From contig NSHR01000036.1 of NCBI GenBank assembly GCA_002737115.1, positions 1 through 34,916 of the forward strand: a stretch of DNA of 34,916 bases. Direction: 5' to 3'. The notes under the pieces are model-generated. The model was given only the letters and a program-made list of their open reading frames with translations. It had not been told where the DNA came from and ran no database searches. This document shows positions 7,756 through 15,333 of the stretch, piece by piece (positions within the stretch are counted from its first letter, which is position 1; the number at the start of each line of letters is the position of its first letter). Source of the stretch: Gemmatimonadota bacterium (lineage in GTDB: Bacteria > Gemmatimonadota > Gemmatimonadetes > Gemmatimonadales > Gemmatimonadaceae). Position numbers and translations under genes: made by a program.

Positions 7756-10497
7756 TTAATCACGAAGCGACTGCTTGAGCGAGGCCAGCGCCGCCAGGGC
7801 CTGCATCGGCGTCATCTGATCGGGCTCGAGCGCGCCCACGGCGTCGGCCAGGCGGGTCAACGCTGGATCGGGCGCCACTGCTGGCGCCACTGCAGGCGCC
7901 GCCGCTGGCGCCTCGCCGAAGAAACCGAGCTGCGGCGTCGGGGCGCCCGCATGCGTCATGCGCGGACCCTTCCTCGGCGCGCCCTTCAGCAACGCCACAC
8001 CCTCAGCCGTCAGTCGCGCCGCCATCTGTTCGCCTTCCCCCTCGAGCAGCGCCAGCACCTCCTTCGCGCGCGCAATCACGGCCGCCGGCAATCCCGCCAG
8101 GCGTCCCACCTCGATGCCGTACGACCGATCGGCACCACCAGGAATGAGCCGGTGCAGGAACAACACCTGATCGCCCACTTCGCGCACCGCCACCGTGAAA
8201 TTGCGCACGCCACGCAGCTCGCTCGCGAGCTGCGTGAGCTCGTGATAGTGCGTCGCGAACACGGTCTTGCACCCGATCGCATCGTGGAGGTGTTCACTCA
8301 CACTCCAGGCGATCGACACGCCGTCGTACGTGCTCGTGCCGCGACCGATTTCATCGAGCAACACCAACGACCGCTTGGTGGCCGTGTGGAGAATCGCGCT
8401 CGTCTCGCTCATCTCCACCATGAACGTCGACTGGCCGCGCACCAGATTGTCGCTGGCCCCCACGCGCGTGAACAAGCGATCCACGATCGGCAGTGTAGCT
8501 CGACGGGCCGGTACATACGCGCCAACCTGCGCCATGAGTTGGATCAAGCCAACCTGGCGCAGGATGGTACTCTTGCCCGCCATGTTCGGACCAGTCAGCA
8601 CGATCATCTGACCGTCCTCGCTAAGCACGAGATCGTTCGGGATGAACTTCTCCCGCGCCATCATCCGCTCCACCACCGGATGACGTCCCGCCACAATCTC
8701 CATGTCGAAGCCATCGTGCAGCTCAGGACGCGCGTACTGCTCGCGCTCCGCCACGTCCGCGAATGCCGTGAGCACGTCGATCGTCGCCACCCGCCGCGCC
8801 ACCTCCTGCCACCGCCGGATCGCCGCGCCCGCATCACGCCGCAACGCATCGAACAGCTCGCGCTCGCGCGTCTCGATCCGATCGGCGGCGCTGAGCACTT
8901 TCTCCTCGTACTCCTTGAGCGCCGGCGTCACGTAGCGTTCGGCCCCCGTCAACGTCTGACGTCGCTGATAATCGTCGGGGACCAGGTGCTTGTTGGCGTT
9001 CGAGATCTCGAGGAAGTACCCGAACACGCGATTGTATCCGACCTTGAGCGAGTGGATGCCGGTACGCGCGCGCTCCTGCGACTGGATCGTCGCGATCGCA
9101 TCCTTGCCCCCGTCGCGCAACGCGCGCAGCGCATCGAGCTCGGCATCCATGCCCGGCGCGATGGTGTCCTCTTCACCGATCAGCAGCGGCGGCCGTTCCA
9201 CCAGCATCGTCGTGAGCCGTTCGGCGCAGTCGCGACCATCGTCCCAATCGTCGAGCATCGCGGTCAACAACCCGCCGCTCGAATTGCCCTGGGTGGCATG
9301 CGCCAGCACAGCGCGCACCGCGTCGGCCACCTGCGGCAAGCGCGCCAGCGAATCACCGAGGGCGCGCAACTCACGTGGGGTGGCGCGGCCGGCCGCCGCT
9401 TTGCTGGCCAGTCGCTCCACGTCACGCACGCCATCAAGCGCCTCGCGCAGGCTGGCGCGCCCGACCGGATCGCGCACCAGCACCGTCACCGCATCGAGAC
9501 GCCGTTCAATGGCACCGCGCTCGAGCAAAGGCGCCAGCAGCCACTGCCGCAGCATGCGCTGCCCCATGGGCGTGGTCGTGCGATCGAGCACCGACAGCAA
9601 CGTGCCCGCCAGCTCACCACCGCGCAGCGACTCCACTAACTCGAGATTCCGACGCGTCATCTCGTCGAGCGGCATGACACCGCCCGGACGCTCCACCACC
9701 GGACGCGCGAGGTGCGGCAATCCGCCCGGCTGCAGTTCGCGCAGGTAGCGCAACAGCGCACCCGCGGCGCCAATCGCGCCGACATCGTCGCTCCCCAAAC
9801 CGAAGCCTTCCAACGACAAGACATCGAACTGTCGCGCCAGCTCATCGCCCGCCAACTGCGCGTCGAATTCCCACCCGTCGCGCTCCGTCACCAGCACGTT
9901 GTCCACGGCCGTCATCGCGGCCGCCAACTCGGGGTGCGACGCACCGCGCACCACCAGCAGCTCGCGCGGCGCCACGCGTGCCAGCACCGCCGGCGCGTCC
10001 ATCGGCGTCACCAGAAAAAGACGCCACTCGCCCGTGGAGAGATCAGCCGCCGCGATACCGATCTGTTCGCGCGATCCATCGCGCGATGTGTCGCGACCGG
10101 TCGCGATCGCGCACACGTAGTTGGCGCGCGCGCCGTCCAGCAAATCGTCGGCGAACACCGCACCCGGCGTAATCGTCTCCACCACTTCGCGCTTCACCAA
10201 ACCCTTCGCGAGCTTAGGGTCCTCCACCTGCTCACAAATCGCGACCCGGAAACCCTGTCCCACCAGACGGCGCAGATACTCGGCGGCGGCCTTCACGGGA
10301 ATGCCGGCCAGCGGCACCTCCGCCGCCCCGCCATTGTTGCGCGTCGTCAGCGTCAGACCGATCGCCCGCGACGCGGTTTCCGCGTCGTCGTAGAACATCT
10401 CATAAAAATCGCCCATCCGGAAAAACAGAATCGCATCCTGATGACGCGACTTGATCTCCCGATACTGCTGCATCAACGGCGTGGCCGCACCACTCAC
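7756..10497 (-). CDS. mutS: DNA mismatch repair protein MutS
   Basis: MutS recognises mismatches and starts methyl-independent or MutL-dependent repair. The 913-aa product is slightly longer than usual. The N-terminal domain has the mismatch-contacting Phe-x-Glu motif in GDFYEMF (Phe31, Glu33). The ATPase end has Walker A GPNMAGKST (about 636-644), the STFMVEMSETS signature, Walker B LLDEIGRGTSTYDG, and a conserved His in THYHEL. The C-terminal region has an Ala/Pro-rich linker encoded by short repeats near 7871-7915, then a final helical segment. The start is a GTG at 10497 that overlaps the stop of the SPOR-domain gene as GTGA, implying translational coupling. Confidence 0.97.
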   Translation of the reverse strand: MSGAATPLMQQYREIKSRHQDAILFFRMGDFYEMFYDDAETASRAIGLTLTTRNNGGAAEVPLAGIPVKAAAEYLRRLVGQGFRVAICEQVEDPKLAKGLVKREVVETITPGAVFADDLLDGARANYVCAIATGRDTSRDGSREQIGIAAADLSTGEWRLFLVTPMDAPAVLARVAPRELLVVRGASHPELAAAMTAVDNVLVTERDGWEFDAQLAGDELARQFDVLSLEGFGLGSDDVGAIGAAGALLRYLRELQPGGLPHLARPVVERPGGVMPLDEMTRRNLELVESLRGGELAGTLLSVLDRTTTPMGQRMLRQWLLAPLLERGAIERRLDAVTVLVRDPVGRASLREALDGVRDVERLASKAAAGRATPRELRALGDSLARLPQVADAVRAVLAHATQGNSSGGLLTAMLDDWDDGRDCAERLTTMLVERPPLLIGEEDTIAPGMDAELDALRALRDGGKDAIATIQSQERARTGIHSLKVGYNRVFGYFLEISNANKHLVPDDYQRRQTLTGAERYVTPALKEYEEKVLSAADRIETRERELFDALRRDAGAAIRRWQEVARRVATIDVLTAFADVAEREQYARPELHDGFDMEIVAGRHPVVERMMAREKFIPNDLVLSEDGQMIVLTGPNMAGKSTILRQVGLIQLMAQVGAYVPARRATLPIVDRLFTRVGASDNLVRGQSTFMVEMSETSAILHTATKRSLVLLDEIGRGTSTYDGVSIAWSVSEHLHDAIGCKTVFATHYHELTQLASELRGVRNFTVAVREVGDQVLFLHRLIPGGADRSYGIEVGRLAGLPAAVIARAKEVLALLEGEGEQMAARLTAEGVALLKGAPRKGPRMTHAGAPTPQLGFFGEAPAAAPAVAPAVAPDPALTRLADAVGALEPDQMTPMQALAALASLKQSLRD

Positions 10498-11378
10498 GGT
10501 GTGCGCTCCACCACGAAGCCGTTCACCCCGAGTTTTTTCAGTCGGCCCAGCGCCTTGGTCGCCGCGACGCGCGTCGCATAGTACCCCACACGCACGCGGA
10601 ACGGCTTCTGCTCGCCGTCGATGCGCGTGTTAATATCACGGCGCTGGAACCGCTGCACAGCGTCGTTGGCTTCGGCCCGTGTGTCATACGCCGCCAGCTG
10701 GACGGAGTACCGTCCCGATCCAGCCGGCGACTTTCGAGACGGCGCCGGCTTCCCCGCGGCCACCGGTTTCTCAGCAACCCCCGGCGCGCTGGTCGCCATC
10801 GCGCTGGTGCACCGGCGCTGCAGTTCGTCCGACTGCAACCGCAATTCGCCTTCCGGGATCTCGACGCCGCGCAGCGAATCGAGCGCCCGGCAGCCGCCCG
10901 CTACGTTGCGCTCTTCGAAGTAGCTGCGCGTGAGCCAAAGCAGCCCCTTCGCGCGATAGACGCCACTCGGGTAGTCGCGCAGCACGCGCGTGAAATACAC
11001 GCGCGCATCGGCCGGATGTCCGCGCAGCATGTCCAACTCGCCCAACCGCACCAGTGCGTCGGGAGCACGCGGCGACAATGGCACATCGATCACCAAGCGC
11101 TTCCAGTCGCGCTCCGCGTCGCCAATGCGTTCGGCGAGCACCGCGCGCCAGTAGAGCGCTTCGGCACGATCGATCGTGCCCATCGGCGTGGCCTCAACGA
11201 GCGAATCAAGCAGCGTGCGCGCCGTCGCGCCATCGCCACCGTCCACCATCGCGCGCGCACGCGCCGTGGTGCGTTCCACCGCCGGCGTCACCTGCGCTGA
11301 CACTATGGGGGCGAGCCACAACGTGGCGATGCAACCGGCGCACGCAATCGTCAGCGTCGCGCGACGCGGGCGACGCAT
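10494..11378 (-). CDS. SPOR-domain protein with signal peptide
   Basis: This roughly 294-aa exported protein has an N-terminal signal segment (MRRPRRATLTIACAGC, ending near VSAQ). The middle region (about 35-190) looks like TPR helices, with repeated patterns such as ALYWRAVLAERIGD and DALVRLGELDMLRGHPADARVYF. After a Pro/Lys linker, the last 75 residues or so form a SPOR domain (GRYSVQLAAYDTRAEANDAV to GVNGFVVE), which in other bacteria binds denuded glycan strands at septal peptidoglycan. A role in envelope or division biology is therefore likely but not specific. The ATG at 11378 shares one base with the holA stop (TGATG); a GTG at 11381 is the alternative. The 3' end overlaps mutS by 4 bp. 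Confidence 0.85.
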   Translation of the reverse strand: MRRPRRATLTIACAGCIATLWLAPIVSAQVTPAVERTTARARAMVDGGDGATARTLLDSLVEATPMGTIDRAEALYWRAVLAERIGDAERDWKRLVIDVPLSPRAPDALVRLGELDMLRGHPADARVYFTRVLRDYPSGVYRAKGLLWLTRSYFEERNVAGGCRALDSLRGVEIPEGELRLQSDELQRRCTSAMATSAPGVAEKPVAAGKPAPSRKSPAGSGRYSVQLAAYDTRAEANDAVQRFQRRDINTRIDGEQKPFRVRVGYYATRVAATKALGRLKKLGVNGFVVERTP

Positions 11379-12454
11379 CACGCCACCTTCCGGCGACGGG
11401 TAGCACAGAGGCCGAGCACGAGGGACATCAGGATCTGCTCCGCATTCGAGACCGTCGTTTCTTTGAGCGCGATATCGGATTCCAGCAACAACTCGAGTGC
11501 CTTTTCACACGAGGCTGCACTCCACTGCTCGGTGACCTTGGTCCACGCCGAGGACGCCTCGTTCCACGGCCGCCCCGGATAGCCGCCGGTCTCCTTGAGG
11601 AACGCAAAGAATTCCTGCGGCAACCGATTGGTGGGAATCCCGGCATCGCGGCGGGCGCGCCCGAACGAGAGGGCGAACGCCTGCGTGCTCAGCATCATCA
11701 CGACTTGCACCGCCGTGACTTTTGGCTGGCCGAGCACGTGCGCCACCAATGCCACCGCGGCGGCGGCGTCCTGGCGCGCGACGGCGTCGAGCAGATCGGT
11801 CACTGTTTCGCCACGCCGGATACCGACCACCGCCGACACCATGTCCACATCGATGGTAGCGCGCACGTCGCGATCGACGCCGATCGCGTAGCTCGCGCAC
11901 TTGTCGAGCTCCGACGCCAGCTGATGCAGATCGTTGCCCACCGCCTGTTGCAGCAGCTGCGCTGCGTCGTCGGCAATGCTCACCGTCAACACCGTCGTCG
12001 CATGATGCGCGATCCAGCGACGGACGCGCTCGGGGGTGAGTGGCGCAAACTCGAGCGTCTCCGAGGCGGCGGCAATCGCGGCGTCGACTTTCGTGCCGGC
12101 GGGACTCACCAACAGCAGCAGCGTATCGCTGGCCGGGCGCTTGAGATAGAGGTCGAGCTGTTGTCGCGCCGCTTTCTTCAGCGCCGTCACGTCGCGGAGC
12201 ACGACCGCACGCTTTTCGGCTAACATGGGCGGCGTAGACAGCAAGCTGCTCACCGCTTCGGCGTCGAGTTCACTGGCACGACGGATTTCGCAATTGAAGT
12301 CGCGCGTGCTCGGGTCGATCGATGCCTCGAGCAGATCGCGCACCGCGCCGTCCTTCAGATAATCGTCATCTCCGTGCAGGTAATACACAGGCGCGAAGTT
12401 CCGCGACTGAATCGCGGCCTGAACGACGCGGAGGGGCGACGATTCTTTGGCCAT
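11378..12454 (-). CDS. holA: DNA polymerase III subunit delta
   Basis: HolA is the clamp-loader subunit that opens the beta sliding clamp. The 358-aa protein matches the family. It has an N-terminal PVYYLHGDDDYLKDGAVRDL, a typical opening although without a functional Walker A, then LLSTPPMLAEKRAVVLRDV and a central region LTPERVRRWI. A helix-rich C-terminal part includes QAVGNDLHQLASELDKCASY and the collar-domain helices. I chose the ATG at 12454 (MAKESSPLRVVQ); the open frame extends upstream to 12547 but would overlap the anti-sigma gene and lacks homology. It is 31 bp downstream of the anti-sigma gene and overlaps the SPOR gene by one base. Confidence 0.92.
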   Translation of the reverse strand: MAKESSPLRVVQAAIQSRNFAPVYYLHGDDDYLKDGAVRDLLEASIDPSTRDFNCEIRRASELDAEAVSSLLSTPPMLAEKRAVVLRDVTALKKAARQQLDLYLKRPASDTLLLLVSPAGTKVDAAIAAASETLEFAPLTPERVRRWIAHHATTVLTVSIADDAAQLLQQAVGNDLHQLASELDKCASYAIGVDRDVRATIDVDMVSAVVGIRRGETVTDLLDAVARQDAAAAVALVAHVLGQPKVTAVQVVMMLSTQAFALSFGRARRDAGIPTNRLPQEFFAFLKETGGYPGRPWNEASSAWTKVTEQWSAASCEKALELLLESDIALKETTVSNAEQILMSLVLGLCATRRRKVA

Positions 12455-12485
12455 CCGATCAAGATAAGGGACCGCCGGTCGAACT

Positions 12486-13070
12486 TCAGCGCAATTGGGA
12501 GAAGGTCGCCAGGGTAAAGTCGCTGCGCACGAACGGCGCCGGGGCATCCTCGATGACCATGGCCGCTGGCCAGACCGGGTTTCCGGTCGCCATTGCCTGC
12601 ATCAATTCGGGGGTGATGTACGACACCGGCATGGGGCTGGCCGGCTGCGAGGCAATCACGGGCTGCATCGATAGCCCCGGGGCCGAGGCGCGCCACCCCT
12701 GCCAGACGAACGCGCCAAGCATCGCGCTGGCCGCCACCGCCACGGCCATGCGCCTGTTCCGCGAAGCGGCCGAGCGCGGTGCGTGGAGCAGGGCCGAGCG
12801 GGCGGCCATCGCCATCCGCCCGTCGTAGCAATCGTCGCGGCATTCGTCGCGGCATTCGGCCAAGCGGGCGCGAAGTCGGGCCTGAAACGCCGCGCTGGGT
12901 TCGAGCACGGGCATGCTGCGCGCAACCATCAGCGAGCGACGTACCAGCGTATCGTGCGCGGCGCAGCCGTCGCACACCATCACATGATGCTGCGCGGCGG
13001 CCATCTCGTCGCCAGGCATCGTGTCATCCAGATAGGCCAGGTGCTGCTTTCGGAAGCGCTTGCAGTCCAT
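12486..13070 (-). CDS. Zinc-finger anti-sigma factor (transmembrane)
   Basis: This is a probable anti-sigma factor for the adjacent ECF sigma factor. The 194-aa product starts MDCKRFRKQHLAYLDDT and carries the ZAS motif HHVMVCDGCA (His-x3-Cys-x2-Cys), with a further His upstream. A single hydrophobic segment (roughly MAVAVAASAMLGAFVW, near residues 107-122) would cross the inner membrane, leaving a C-terminal sensor region of about 70 residues outside. There is no visible catalytic domain there. The start at 13070 is preferred because the family motif begins there; ATG 13100 and GTG 13115 are alternatives. The gene lies downstream of the sigma gene, as is usual for such pairs. Confidence 0.85.
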   Translation of the reverse strand: MDCKRFRKQHLAYLDDTMPGDEMAAAQHHVMVCDGCAAHDTLVRRSLMVARSMPVLEPSAAFQARLRARLAECRDECRDDCYDGRMAMAARSALLHAPRSAASRNRRMAVAVAASAMLGAFVWQGWRASAPGLSMQPVIASQPASPMPVSYITPELMQAMATGNPVWPAAMVIEDAPAPFVRSDFTLATFSQLR

Positions 13071-13188
13071 CAGGGCGGTATTGACTCGTGTAAAAGGCAT
13101 CGCAGACGATCGCACGGCAGGATACCCGTGTCCTTGGGTACGGTTCCGATCTCTGGATCCACGGCTCAGTGGGTATCAAAACGCATGA

Positions 13189-13218
13189 CCCCCCGCCAGG
13201 GCAATCCCGGGCGGGGGG
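13189..13218. terminator. Strong GC hairpin between sigma and anti-sigma genes
   Basis: CCCCCCGCC (13189-13197) pairs with GGCGGGGGG (13210-13218). An inner GGG/CCC pair around the loop CAAT makes an almost continuous 12-bp stem. On the transcribed (minus) strand it is followed by TCATGCGTTTTGA, which is only weakly T-rich. It may be a partial terminator or attenuator setting the sigma to anti-sigma ratio, or an RNA-stability element. Confidence 0.5.
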
Positions 13219-13246
13219 GGCAGGGAGCGGCGCTTTCGACCCGTCT

Positions 13247-13891
13247 TTATCGCACGAGTGGCGCGATGATGTCGGCAAAGGCCGTGCGAGCACGGTTAAG
13301 ACGCGATTTGACGGTACCAAGGTTCACGCCGGTGATCTCGGCGATCTCCTCGTACGACTTCCCCTCCAGCTCGCGAAGCACGAACACCTCGCGGTGATGG
13401 GCCGGCAATTCCGCCACCGACTGGTCGACCATCTCCTTCAGGTGACGCTTCCGGAAGAGGTCGTCGGGACGCGTGTGCACATCCTCGAACTGGAGCGGGC
13501 GTGCCTCGTCCTCGAACTTGGCCTTGATCGTCTGGAAGAGCACGAGCGGATTGCGCGAACGGTTGCGCAGCTCGTTCTTCGCCAGGTTCGACGCAATGGT
13601 ATAGATCCACGTCGAGAACTTCTTTGAGCGATCGAAGCGTCCGATATGGCGGTACACGCGAATGAACACTTCCTGCACCAGATCTTCGGCGCGGTCGCGG
13701 TCACTGATGGTGCGGTAGACGAAGTTGAGCAGCCGACCCTGGTACCGGTCGACGAGCTCTTCAAAGGCGCGTTCCTCGCCTCCGAGGAACACCGACACCA
13801 CATCTCCATCCTCGAGGGTGCGCAGATGCTCGCGCACCGGCACCGTGGGGATGCGCTGTGACGTCAGTTTCGTGCGAGCCAGATCGGCCAT
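13247..13891 (-). CDS. RNA polymerase ECF sigma factor (RpoE-like)
   Basis: This 214-aa ECF-class sigma factor has region 2 from about residue 43 to 112 (FEELVDRYQGRLLNFVYR, AEDLVQEVFIRVYRHI, FSTWIYTIASNLAKNELR). Region 4 spans about 158-210 (ELPAHHREVFVLRELEGKS, YEEIAEITGVNLGTVKSRL). It should direct RNA polymerase to a stress or envelope regulon when released by the anti-sigma factor encoded just downstream. The ATG at 13891 is well supported by a GGAGG Shine-Dalgarno eight bases upstream (13900-13904 on the plus strand, read in reverse). About 40 residues precede region 2, somewhat longer than minimal ECF factors. Target promoters cannot be read from this window. Confidence 0.95.
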   Translation of the reverse strand: MADLARTKLTSQRIPTVPVREHLRTLEDGDVVSVFLGGEERAFEELVDRYQGRLLNFVYRTISDRDRAEDLVQEVFIRVYRHIGRFDRSKKFSTWIYTIASNLAKNELRNRSRNPLVLFQTIKAKFEDEARPLQFEDVHTRPDDLFRKRHLKEMVDQSVAELPAHHREVFVLRELEGKSYEEIAEITGVNLGTVKSRLNRARTAFADIIAPLVR

Positions 13892-13899
13892 GATCGAGT

Positions 13900-13904
13900 C
13901 CTCC
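13900..13904 (-). promoter_or_regulatory. Ribosome binding site of the ECF sigma gene
   Basis: GGAGG on the minus strand, eight bases before the ATG at 13891, is one of the few perfect Shine-Dalgarno sequences in the window. It fixes the start of the sigma gene. Confidence 0.8.
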
Positions 13905-14155
13905 GCCTACGGTGACGCGAGCCCCAAGACTCACGGCGCTTCGACCAGATGGCCGGACGATCCGGCAGACCATGTCGTCGCACAGACCGGTCCTAGTGCA
14001 TAGGGCGTGCCGCCGGGAACTTTCCGGAACATATCCGACTAAGTCATTAATATAAAAAGACTTACAATGCTGTACCCGACGTCACGATGTCGGTGAATTC
14101 TGCCCTGCCGTCCAAAATGTCTCTGAAAAAGGACACTAAAAAAGGACAGCCGCGG
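13905..14155. other. Intergenic region with AT-rich island upstream of the sigma gene
   Basis: This gap carries no gene that I can support. It contains an AT-rich island (about 14041-14062, including AATATAAAAA), a plausible -10 region for leftward transcription of the sigma gene, although no convincing -35 box sits at the right distance. Other elements are two GGAAC copies six bases apart (14016-14030) and an imperfect inverted repeat CCGACGTCACGATGTCGG (14076-14093). Two AAAAAGGAC copies near 14128-14150 lie just past the NUDIX stop. Any of these could be regulatory, but none is proven. Confidence 0.35.
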
Positions 14156-14713
14156 TCAGTTCAGACGAAACCCCGCGGTGTACAGCAGCGCGAGTGCCGT
14201 CTTGGCATCCTGAATTTCGCCCTGCTCGATCATCGACAGCGCCCGAGACAGCTTGGTTGGCGCCAACTCCATGAACTCGTCCGCTTCGCGCTTCCAGTCG
14301 CCCGCCTCGAGCCCCGTCGCCATGAAAAGATGGATCTTCTCATCGGTAAAGCCGGGGGTCGTGAACATCGTGAACAAATGTTCGACACGCGACGCGGTGT
14401 AGCCGGTTTCCTCCTTGAGCTCGCGATGTGCGCAAGCCAGCGGTTCTTCTCCGGCATCCAAACGGCCGGCCGGGATCTCGTACAGATACCCCTCGGCCGC
14501 ATACCGATACTGGCGGATCAACAGCACCTCTGGATCATTGTCGAGGTCGCCAAGCAACGGCACGATCGCGCTCGCCCCTGGATGACGCACCATCTCCAGC
14601 TGGCCGGTCGAGCCGTCGGGAAAGCGCACGGTGTCGATGTCGATCGAGATCACCTTCCCGGTATACCCGCGTGTTCCGATGATCTTGCCCGGGCCCTGCC
14701 GTTCGATCGCCAT
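14156..14713 (-). CDS. NUDIX hydrolase, ADP-ribose pyrophosphatase type
   Basis: This 185-aa cytoplasmic hydrolase has a perfect NUDIX box starting at Gly83 (GRLDAGEEP...) and running through REL-K-EE-T-GY to about residue 105. The overall layout (VRHPGASAIVPLL, LLIRQYRYA, LYEIPAGRLDAGE) is that of ADP-ribose pyrophosphatases (NudF type), which cleave ADP-ribose to AMP and ribose 5-phosphate; substrate specificity is inferred. I chose the ATG at 14713 because it shares its last base with the stop of the SET gene (TGATG), a typical reinitiation arrangement. The open frame upstream to 14935 is antisense-free but is simply the SET gene in another frame. Confidence 0.92.
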   Translation of the reverse strand: MAIERQGPGKIIGTRGYTGKVISIDIDTVRFPDGSTGQLEMVRHPGASAIVPLLGDLDNDPEVLLIRQYRYAAEGYLYEIPAGRLDAGEEPLACAHRELKEETGYTASRVEHLFTMFTTPGFTDEKIHLFMATGLEAGDWKREADEFMELAPTKLSRALSMIEQGEIQDAKTALALLYTAGFRLN

Positions 14714-15327
14714 CAGCGGACCGCCTTCTTGACCACCTTCTTCACGACCTTCTTCACCGCCTTCTTGGCGCCTTTCTTCGGCTTCTTTTGCACGGGCACA
14801 TCGTTGCCCGCCAGCCACTGCTTGATCGTCGCACGCAGGTACACCGGAATACGCAGAATCGTCCCGCGACACTTCTTCGCGCCGCACCGGCACGCGTAAT
14901 ACCGCACGTCTTCTGGCTCGTAGTCGTCCTGCCACTCGAACCGATAGTCGTACGTCAGCTCAGTTTCCGGCGTGATCGCCTTCATCGCCTTGATCCAGAT
15001 GTGGCCGTGTTCGATCACCGTCTCGCAGTTCGGATCGCACGAATGATTGATGAAGCGCGCGTCGTTTCCGCCGTACCGGGCGTCCAGTACCGTGTCGTCG
15101 TCGAGCACGAACAGGAACGTGTGATGACGTGCTTCACTGTCGTCATAGCGACGGTCGGCCTCGTCGTGGGTGATCCGCTTCCCCCAGTACTCGTCGATCT
15201 TCTTGCCCTTGCGAATCGGTAGGATCGCGAACGCGCCACGCCCCTGGATCTTGGAGCGACGCACCTCATAGAACGACGACGCGAGGGGCTTCACGGACTT
15301 CTTCACGGACTTCTTTGCTGGCGACAC
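14713..15327 (-). CDS. SET-domain protein lysine methyltransferase with H1-like lysine-rich tail
   Basis: The 204-aa protein is a compact SET-domain enzyme expected to transfer methyl groups from S-adenosylmethionine to protein lysines. It has GRGAFA near residue 29, the SAM-binding RFINHSCDPNC (91-101), the catalytic ELTYDY (123-128), and a complete post-SET zinc motif CxCx4C (Cys146, Cys148, Cys153) that would pair with Cys97. The last 25 residues or so are repeats of KKAVKKVVKK, like the C-terminal tail of histone H1 or bacterial nucleoid proteins, and the N-terminus is also lysine-rich (KKSVKKSVK). This suggests DNA or chromatin association. The GTG start at 15327 lies 6 bp after the M16 gene stop. 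It is translationally coupled to the NUDIX gene. Confidence 0.88.
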   Translation of the reverse strand: MSPAKKSVKKSVKPLASSFYEVRRSKIQGRGAFAILPIRKGKKIDEYWGKRITHDEADRRYDDSEARHHTFLFVLDDDTVLDARYGGNDARFINHSCDPNCETVIEHGHIWIKAMKAITPETELTYDYRFEWQDDYEPEDVRYYACRCGAKKCRGTILRIPVYLRATIKQWLAGNDVPVQKKPKKGAKKAVKKVVKKVVKKAVR

Positions 15328-15333
15328 GTCGAT

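Noticed and set aside
7871-7915. Short GGCGCCRCTG-type repeats as a mobile or CRISPR-like element
   Set aside because: They encode the Ala/Pro linker near the C-terminus of MutS in frame and have no spacer structure.
7729-9639. 636-codon plus-strand open frame
   Set aside because: Antisense to mutS, with a His/Arg/Gln-rich composition and no domain. It is a high-GC artefact.
14076-14093. Inverted repeat CCGACGTCACGATGTCGG as an operator
   Set aside because: Arms match at only 7 of 9 positions and there is no second copy nearby to support an operator. Kept only as a note in the intergenic entry.
14100-14155. T-rich tracts after the NUDIX gene as a terminator
   Set aside because: On the minus strand there are two runs of T, but no convincing stem lies directly before them.
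14713-14790. Repeated AAGAAGGT-type units as a non-coding repeat
   Set aside because: They are in-frame codons for the lysine-rich tail of the SET protein.
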